From assembly GCA_963556145.1 (NCBI GenBank), contig OY744469.1, positions 2,046,001-2,110,000 on the forward strand: DNA of 64,000 nucleotides. The letters are read 5' to 3'. Below the pieces are notes generated by a model. It made no database searches. It saw only the letters and a list, made by a program, of their open reading frames with translations, and had not been told where the DNA came from. Positions within the stretch are counted from its first letter, which is position 1. Every line of letters begins with the position of its first letter. The position numbers and the translations under genes were made by a program. Below are positions 57,950-64,000 of this stretch, piece after piece. Source of the DNA: Hygrocybe punicea. Taxonomy: Eukaryota > Basidiomycota > Agaricomycetes > Agaricales > Hygrophoraceae.

Positions 57950-58770
57950 GTGCACCTTGAATCTGAGGCATTGATTTTGCCAAAACAATTATAAGAACAA
58001 TGTATTCGGTGTATCTGTGATATAGCTACAAGTACAATGTGTATTAGAATTACTAATAATGCAAGCAGTGGGTACTTGTCGAACAGGCTGAACAGTGTTC
58101 GACAAGTGTTCAGCCAGTGTCCCAGTTTCAATCTGCAGCATTGCCTTGTCACAAACAATTGTATGAACATTGTATTCAATGTATCTGTGATGTAGCTACA
58201 AGTACAATGAGTATTAGAATTACTAACAATTCAAGCAGTGGGTACTTGTCGAACAGGTCGAACACTGTTCGACAAGTGTTCGGCAGGTGTCCCAGCTTTG
58301 ATCCGGGGCATTGTCCTCACAGAAACAATTGTATAAGCAACATACTGGATGTATCTGTGATGTAGCTACATGTACTATGTGCATTAGAATTATTAATAAT
58401 GCAAATAGAGAATACTTGTCGAACAGGCCGAACACTGTTCGACAAGTGTTTGGCAGCTGTCTCAGGATTACCCTGCAGCATTGCATTTGCTGAAACAATT
58501 GTACGAACAATATACTGGATGTATCTGTGATGTAGCAAGATTTAATATGTGCATTGGAATTGTTGATAATGCAAACAGTGAATAATTGTGTGAACAGGCC
58601 GGTTCTAATACCATTTGATAAGCGTTCAACAGATGTCCCAGCATGAATCTGCAGCATTGCCCTTGCACAAACCATTGTATAAACAACATATCAAACATTT
58701 TTGCGATGTATTAAAATTTAACGTGTGCTTTGAATATATTAATAATGCAAACAGGAAACTGATGAGGACT
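57950..58770. repeat. Tandem satellite of about 170 bp, about five units
   Basis: The anchor gaacagg(c/t)(c/t)gaaca recurs at 58081, 58251, 58421 and 58592 (spacing 170, 170, 171). A second anchor, gtatctgtgatgtagctac, recurs at about 58010, 58180, 58351 and 58519, with a diverged copy near 58690. Each unit also holds the inverted pair gaacactgttc followed by gacaagtgttc. Units are diverged by roughly 10-20 percent by eye. Confidence 0.88.
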
Positions 58771-58937
58771 TTATATAATTAAATAATACTCAGTTATCTA
58801 GTCACTTCTTGAAACCATTTGTGTTGTTATTTCACTTGTGAACGTATTGCAGAAAATAATATCATATAAAATTGGTATTCATGGATTATGATGTGTGATT
58901 GCAAACATGTGAGTGTACGACGTAATGATAATGGATG

Positions 58938-60113
58938 TCAATCGGTTTCATTCATCCTGAGGTTTGTCAAACGTCTTCGGGTTTCTATGACATCTTCACC
59001 ATCATCTGTCAACTGGACATAACCCACATTACGTTTGATATTAATCCTGGTCATTGTATTGAGAGCAGGATGAGGTGCCTTCATTCGACCTATCGTTGCA
59101 TTCTGGATGTACATTAGTTATTATTCATTGAATTATTAGATATGTCTGGTACCTCAGTAAACTCGCTGTTGACCAGCGCTAATGAGCGCAGATTGAGTAT
59201 CATCTTAAATTTGTCGTTCTTGACTGAAACCGCCGATACCGTCATCTGGACTTCTACAATGTCACCAATCCTGAAGCAAGTTGGACTGGCAGGTACAAAG
59301 CTGTCATCTATATCATTATCAATGGTCAAACTATTGTTGTGCTGAGCACTCACCAATGCTGGCCTCCGTCTGATGTTAACTTGAAATAAAGGACCTCATT
59401 ATCCGTCCCATGGAAGTATCGAGTATTGCTCATGGATGACAGGATACCTTTGGGATCGACGTTGTGTTCGAATGGAATATGGTATGAAACATTGTCATGT
59501 CGGCGATTGGTGAAGTATCGGGTGCCAATAGATAATGCAGTGTATTCGATATAGGTGGATGACGTGAAGTCCAGCATTGCATGTTCTGGGAAAGTACGGG
59601 CCAGTTTCTGATGTAAGATGCGGAGGTTGTCAAGGTACGATTCGAACAGTGGTATGTTGAGACCTGCTATAAGGATGCTCTGACGAAGAAATGGTGTTCG
59701 ACGTTCGGGTGGTCTGGAAAATATATGTATATCAATTGTTTACGATTTATGTGATGGAACAATATACCTGCTGGTGATTGGTGGTAGGTCTTTGGCCACC
59801 AATATCGCCTGTAAGCTTAAGACAAGTTCTTCATGCTCGGTGGTATCAGTACTCGGCCGTGTAAGTTTCCAGCAATTTGGTGAGTCATTATGAACTACAT
59901 TGATATTCGAAATCTGCAAATGTAATGAAACACAGCATACATCGTAAAATTTGAACATACATTTGTAGCATTGGCGAGTTGACTGTCATCATTGTCCATC
60001 CGTGTCGATATGAGATTACTTAAATGTTCAGCTGTAAAGTAGAGTTGAATGTATGAATGCCTTCAGTGGTATATGGACTGACATGTGCTTTTGAAATCGT
60101 AATAGGTGTCCAT
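58938..60113 (-). CDS. Conserved-looking protein of unknown function, cluster gene 1
   Basis: Six minus-strand exons (60083-60113, 59961-60031, 59768-59913, 59354-59713, 59153-59300, 58938-59102) give 306 residues exactly in frame, with all GT-AG junctions. The start ATG is the first in the frame after a stop. The centre contains PPERRTPFLRQSILIAGLN, FPEHAMLDFTSSTYIEYTAL and RYFHGTDNEVLYFKLTSDGG. A beta-rich segment follows, PASPTCFRIGDIVEVQMTVS then KFKMILNLRSLALVNSEF, that could be OB-fold like. I recall similar Agaricomycete proteins with a phrase like FKVGDIVEAQVSF, always unnamed. The intact frame across six exons suggests the gene is functional or recently so. Confidence 0.6.
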
Positions 60114-60569
60114 TTGCAAAGTGGAAGTGGGATTTATAATTCAAACGCAATTTTCGACTGTTTTATCATGAATCGTTTTCGATCGTCATCGAGATTATGG
60201 CAGTGCATCATGTTCATCCTCCATGAACTTGTGATGTCTGTATGGTGTTTGCATTCTTGTGTTGCAGATCTTCTCAATAGATTCTTATTGTTTTTCTCCA
60301 TTTTATAGGACAGGATATACATCGACAGCTATCGTAATGCTTGACCTCCTTATTGTACAGCATTAAAAGGAAACCCCTATCCATTCAGAATGATTTGTTT
60401 CCGATGCAACTGTCAGTATAGTTGATCCGATGTTTGTATTTGTTTGGAAATGAGTAAATATGTCACATAAACTTCTATTTCCGATTTGGCTGTGTTATGA
60501 TCTTATGATCAGTTCCATGTGGTGACAGCTGTTCTACATTCCAAAATCCTAATTAGACTTAGTGTTTGA
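60114..60569. other. Intergenic
   Basis: No gene is supported. A 62-codon minus frame at 60134-60322 has no homology that I can see and no splice support. Confidence 0.4.
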
Positions 60570-60758
60570 TTATTCTCCATACCAGTAATCCATATCCATG
60601 TTGTTGGATGATGCTGAGCGTAACAGCTGGTCAATCATGGGTTCTACATCATGAGGAATGTCCCTGATTCTTTTCATTTTTATGGCGCTATGATCCGAAT
60701 AGTTCTCCTTCAAACCATCAACAGATGTAGTTTTCATACCTGCCGGTGTGATCTCCAT
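60570..60758 (-). CDS. Small acidic ORF of 62 residues, unknown
   Basis: A single-exon frame starting at an ATG at 60758 and ending MDMDYWYGE. The middle, HDVEPMIDQLLRSASSNN, is helical-looking. A TATA-like tatttaa lies about 40 bp upstream on the minus strand. It is divergent from the + gene at 60903 with about 145 bp between them, so the two may share a promoter. It could instead be the first exon of a longer gene or a chance frame. Confidence 0.3.
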   Translation of the reverse strand: MEITPAGMKTTSVDGLKENYSDHSAIKMKRIRDIPHDVEPMIDQLLRSASSNNMDMDYWYGE

Positions 60759-60902
60759 AAACGAGTTCTTTATTGTATTCGATCTGTCTCAGTGTACTTA
60801 AATAGTGATGAGAGCGCAATGGTATCGTCCACATCCGACCCTTCATTCATCTACGATATCTCGCACAGATTCATTCCTCACCCTAAAGCTCTTATCTTTG
60901 CA

Positions 60903-62923
60903 ATGGCCCCTAAGAAGTTTGTGAATGTGAAGACTCAGTCCAAAGCTCGATCAAGCGCCGTTTCGTATGTATATTTATTTTCATGTATTGCTGCTCGTTC
61001 TGAATAAAGGTCATACTGTTGTTTCTAGGAAGGGTAAGAAGGTCACCACCACCAAGCTTGTCGATGATGAAGTGTACGTGTTTATTCCAATATTCTGATT
61101 CATCCACCATGACTAAGCCACCAGTAGTATTGCCAACTCCGAAGACGAAGACGTTATTAGTGTTCATAGCGTCGCTAGCATTGCCAAACCCGTCTCGTCT
61201 ATGAGGTGTGTCTCATGAATTGTATTTTCAGATACTAGTGATTTACTTCAGTAATATAGGCGGTCCACGAAGACCACCAATAGAGCAAGGTTTGCAAGTT
61301 CAATTTATACTGTTCATGCAAACTAATATTCTTTATATTCAGCGGTAAAAGGCGGCATGCTTCAGAGGAAGACGAAGACAGCTCAGTAGCTCTAAATAAT
61401 GTCTTTTATATTTGTGTATTCTTTAATCGCTTTACATAGTAAATTCTCTTCTCCATCGAAGAAGACAAAGTCAAACCAGCATCAATTACATGATGAGGAT
61501 GACGACAGCGACGAAACATTCATGTGAGTTGGAAATTGAATAATTGGTCATATGTTAGACATGTCGTAGGCCTATCGCAAAACTCGAATTCGGTTCTAAG
61601 AAATCAAATGCAGATAATGGTCTTCGGTATGATACTTCATATGATTCTTGTCCTTCATATATTAATAAATGATCAGCAACTCTGATACATCCATCAAAAC
61701 CATGAAGGTGATTTCCTCCAAAGTCACAAAGACTACCTGTCTTCATGATATCAGTGACGACAATGTTTCCAGTAGTGATGATGGAGCTGTGACATATGCA
61801 CAAAACCAAATCACCAGGTACATTACATCTGTCTATTATTTTTTTAATTGATGTCCTTGCTTTAGCATACGCTCTCCAAACATGGATGAGTCCGACATTG
61901 GTACAAGAGACCCTCAGTTGGTCGATACATATAAGGACTGTGTCAACATTAAGTAACTATTCGGTTTTATCTTCTTAAGCAATGCTTAATATTGAATAGG
62001 GCAGCGGCCATGGTATCTTGGTCTAGTGCTATAGGGAATGGCAATCCTCAGTACAGCGATGTTATCAGCAACATTCGCAAGGTCAACCAAAAGTAAGCTG
62101 TCAGCTAGGACTTTATGGTTAAAGACAATTCACATCGCATAACAGTTTGCTGTTTTCCGCAGTGACCTTTGTTCGATCTGGCAAGTACTCGAATCTTTCT
62201 CGTGACGATCCTGCCAATATCTCTACTGGAGCATTTGGGCGTAGTTTCTTCCACTCCGTTGCTGGTGCCATCCCAACGATCTTCACTTCTGTCATTCTAG
62301 TCGATTCATGCTTCCTTGATGAGCCAAAAGTTGGTGGGAACATGAAACCGATCAAAGTCATCCAAGGGGCTTTACTCTCAGGAGAATGGGAGCGGTATGT
62401 TGGCGCCATTGGAATGGTCACTGGTGAGGCGGAATTTCATGCACAACTATATAAGGACTTTCTGTCCTTCTCGATGACAGCGGCAAGTGGGATGGATGCA
62501 TCTCCTAGCAGTGAGTATACATTCAATGCTCTGTTATCAATCCTTACTCATATTCAATAGAAGCTTCCTCTTCGAAATTCGTGCAGTCTAGTCCTTTTAC
62601 TCGACGTCCCGCTCCATCTTACCAAAAGACTGCGCTGTCATTCCATGACATTGGTTAGTTTTATTCTCTCTCACACAATGTCCTTGGTTTCGTTTTTGAT
62701 GCCTGTATTCATAGTCCCAATATATGATGCCCGGAAAGTTAAAACGGACTTTACCGACACCCTCAAAATACTTCAGAAACTCCCCCACTTTCCAGGTGAT
62801 GTTCCTGCAGAATCGTGCATTGTGGTCGGCCACACGATCAATACCTTCAAACGCTCTGATGATTTGTTGGAGAGTATTTCCCTAAATGTGCAGTGGGTGA
62901 TGGTATTGGGCGTCTCTCATTAA
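60903..62923 (+). CDS. Conserved-looking protein of unknown function, cluster gene 2
   Basis: Thirteen exons: 60903-60964, 61029-61073, 61125-61205, 61260-61289, 61343-61385, about 61462-61523, 61570-61626, 61677-61817, 61866-61952, 62000-62092, 62146-62510, 62561-62653 and 62715-62923. They sum to 1368 nt, 455 residues. Only the acceptor at about 61461 is non-standard by eye. The N-terminal 200 residues are basic and Ser/Asp rich with Lys-rich patches (MAPKKFVNVKTQSKARSS, SGKRRHASEEDEDSS), as in nuclear or nucleic-acid-binding linkers. The C-terminal 250 residues look globular: NLLFSAVTFVRSGKYSNLSR, SVILVDSCFLDEPKVGGNMK, GMVTGEAEFHAQLYKDFLSF, then VPIYDARKVKTDF and SCIVVGHTINTFKR up to ISLNVQWVMVLGVSH. 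I recall related unnamed Agaricomycete proteins. Function unknown. Confidence 0.6.
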
Positions 62924-63154
62924 CTTGTCGTCTTTCTCGTCATGAAACTAGTGTGCCATGCAGCGTGGCCTATTGCCAATTCTCTTTATGTTGCCTTGAA
63001 TTTGTAATGTACCTACCATTGAAATCAAAGCGTTTCGTGCCTCTCAGACATGAGATCCAATTTGTGACATTTAAAGTTGACTAATGTACAAGTGAAGTTC
63101 AAAAATATGAGTATACATTTGTAATGTCTACAAGCCATTTATAAAATACCGCAA

Positions 63155-63298
63155 CTACCCATCTTCCCGCACAATATCCCTGCAGGATCCTGTGTCGTTG
63201 TTGGACACACCATCAATACATTCAAGCGTGTAGATGGCATGATGAAGAGCATTTCACTCAATGTGCAATGGGTCATGGTCTTGGGAGTGCCGAAATGA
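63155..63298 (+). pseudogene. Extra diverged copy of the last exon of cluster gene 2
   Basis: Encodes LPIFPHNIPAGSCVVVGHTI, NTFKRVDGMMKSISLNVQWV and MVLGVPK-stop, which aligns with the end of cluster gene 2 (LPHFPGDVPAESCIVVGHTI, NTFKRSDDLLESISLNVQWV). It lies 230 bp downstream of that gene. Either a tandem exon duplication, an alternative terminal exon, or the remains of a second gene copy. Confidence 0.65.
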
Positions 63299-63385
63299 TT
63301 GCTCCACTTAGCATCATTTATATTTGTATCTTATGTCTGTTTTGTGAAATAAACGCGAACCGATCCATTGACTGTACAGATAATA

Positions 63386-64000
63386 TTACAAATATGAGTA
63401 TGGACCTTTGATGTCAATCAACCATTTATAGAAAACCCCTGCAAAAGTGTCTGCTAATGAGCCAATGGGTGCTCGAACGGATTTCGGACCTGACTTCATG
63501 TTCGACCAGAGGCTGCATGTGTGATAACGTTCCACCTCGTTCACGAAATAGGACACAGTATCCGTTTTGGAATCCACAATGAGCGATATGTCCATACGGC
63601 AAAAAACACTCATCGATGGTTTTCCACCAACCATATTGGACTCTATCGCATAAAGCCCTTCGTAGGTCTTTTGGACAAAGTCGAAGAACTCGTTTCTGCC
63701 TTGCTCTCGAATAGAAATGGTGCCCCTGTCTGGATTGCATGCCACCGTCTTCAATAGAGTCCCCTGCATTTGAAATATTCTGACAAAGTTAAGACAATCA
63801 TGCATATGATATGACAAGTGAAAATGAAGGGCACTCACCTTAACTCATCCAAGGTATAGAAACTTGAGACGATATCCCACTTCCAGGACTTGCTTTCCTT
63901 GTTGTACAGGGTGTGCACCGTATACACGACCTTTCCACCAACTAGAAACACACGCCATTCGCCCATCTTACTCAGTGGTTCGATGTACGTTTGCCCAAAC
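63386..64000 (-). CDS. ATP-grasp-like protein, partial (runs off the window)
   Basis: Two minus-strand exons are seen (63839-64000 and 63386-63779); the gene continues beyond the window edge. Blocks are GEWRVFLVGGKVVYTVHTLY, ESNMVGGKPSMSVFCRMDIS and YFVNEVERYHTCSLWSNMKS, ending DTFAGVFYKWLIDIKGPYSY. The pattern of a basic/hydrophobic strand followed by RxD and a later NExE resembles the nucleotide- and metal-binding half of ATP-grasp enzymes, in which Asp, Glu and Asn bind magnesium. ATP-grasp enzymes ligate carboxylates to amines or thiols. This is motif-level inference; I recall similar unnamed Agaricomycete proteins. The 3' end lies about 90 bp from the duplicated exon of cluster gene 2. 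Confidence 0.5.

Noticed and set aside
57950..58770. Regularly spaced repeats that could suggest a CRISPR-like array
   Set aside because: Units are 170 bp tandem copies without unique spacers, in a eukaryotic genome; this is a satellite.
1..64000. tRNA and rRNA genes
   Set aside because: I looked for cloverleaf-like features and rRNA signatures by eye and found none; a covariance-model scan would be needed to exclude a tRNA.

Overview
The window is nuclear DNA of a filamentous basidiomycete, most likely an Agaricomycete. Genes are broken by many short GT-AG introns of about 50-75 nt. Recognisable families are typical of mushroom-forming fungi: DUF6534 and DUF6698 proteins, a PTH11/rhodopsin-like membrane family, a LUFS/LisH regulator, an HSF, a TET/JBP-type oxygenase relic, and hAT and Ty3/Gypsy transposons. 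I cannot name the species.

Region 1 (1-28.1 kb) is ordinary gene-rich DNA. A tandem pair of paralogous seven-helix-type membrane protein genes (2106-3403 and 4977-6251, +) has a carboxymuconolactone-decarboxylase-like gene between them on the opposite strand (3673-4594). Then come the protein prenyltransferase alpha subunit (6815-8140), a 1702-residue START-domain membrane protein (8774-14275) and a 741-residue LisH/LUFS regulator (14853-17408). Convergent to these is a vezatin/Inp2-like membrane protein (17847-20624, -). A DUF6534 membrane protein (21170-22962, -), a small coiled-coil protein (23562-24544, +) and an HSF-type transcription factor (25401-28115, -) follow. Exon coordinates were reconstructed by hand from splice sites, frame and paralogy; most add up to an exact multiple of three.

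Region 2 (28.1-54.7 kb) is a transposon nest. A decayed DUF6698 gene is at 28.9-30.1 kb. A hAT transposon (31900-47490) sits inside a 43-44 bp minisatellite. Its transposase gene was broken by a Ty3/Gypsy LTR retrotransposon (32611-44738), whose gag gene was then broken by a 2.3 kb short-LTR element (34468-36794). The Gypsy element carries a spliced antisense gene near its 3' end and six premature stops, every one explicable as CGA to TGA. A second nest at 48819-54739 has a short-LTR element inside another short-LTR element, a hAT-type non-autonomous element (52507-53803) packed with CAG/CAA/CGG triplets, and a 387 bp perfect palindrome (53967-54353). The three short-LTR elements share a 12 nt primer-binding site and 4 bp target duplications, so they form one family.

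Region 3 (54.7-64 kb) has a TET/JBP-like 2OG-Fe(II) oxygenase relic (about 55.4-56.1 kb), a decayed minus-strand gene, and a satellite of about 170 bp (57.95-58.77 kb). It ends with a compact cluster of multi-exon genes that match no function I can name: a 306-residue protein on - (58938-60113), a 62-residue ORF on - (60570-60758), a 455-residue protein on + (60903-62923) with an extra diverged copy of its last exon (about 63155-63298), and a partial ATP-grasp-like gene on - (63386 to the window edge). This cluster is the best candidate here for an undescribed functional module.
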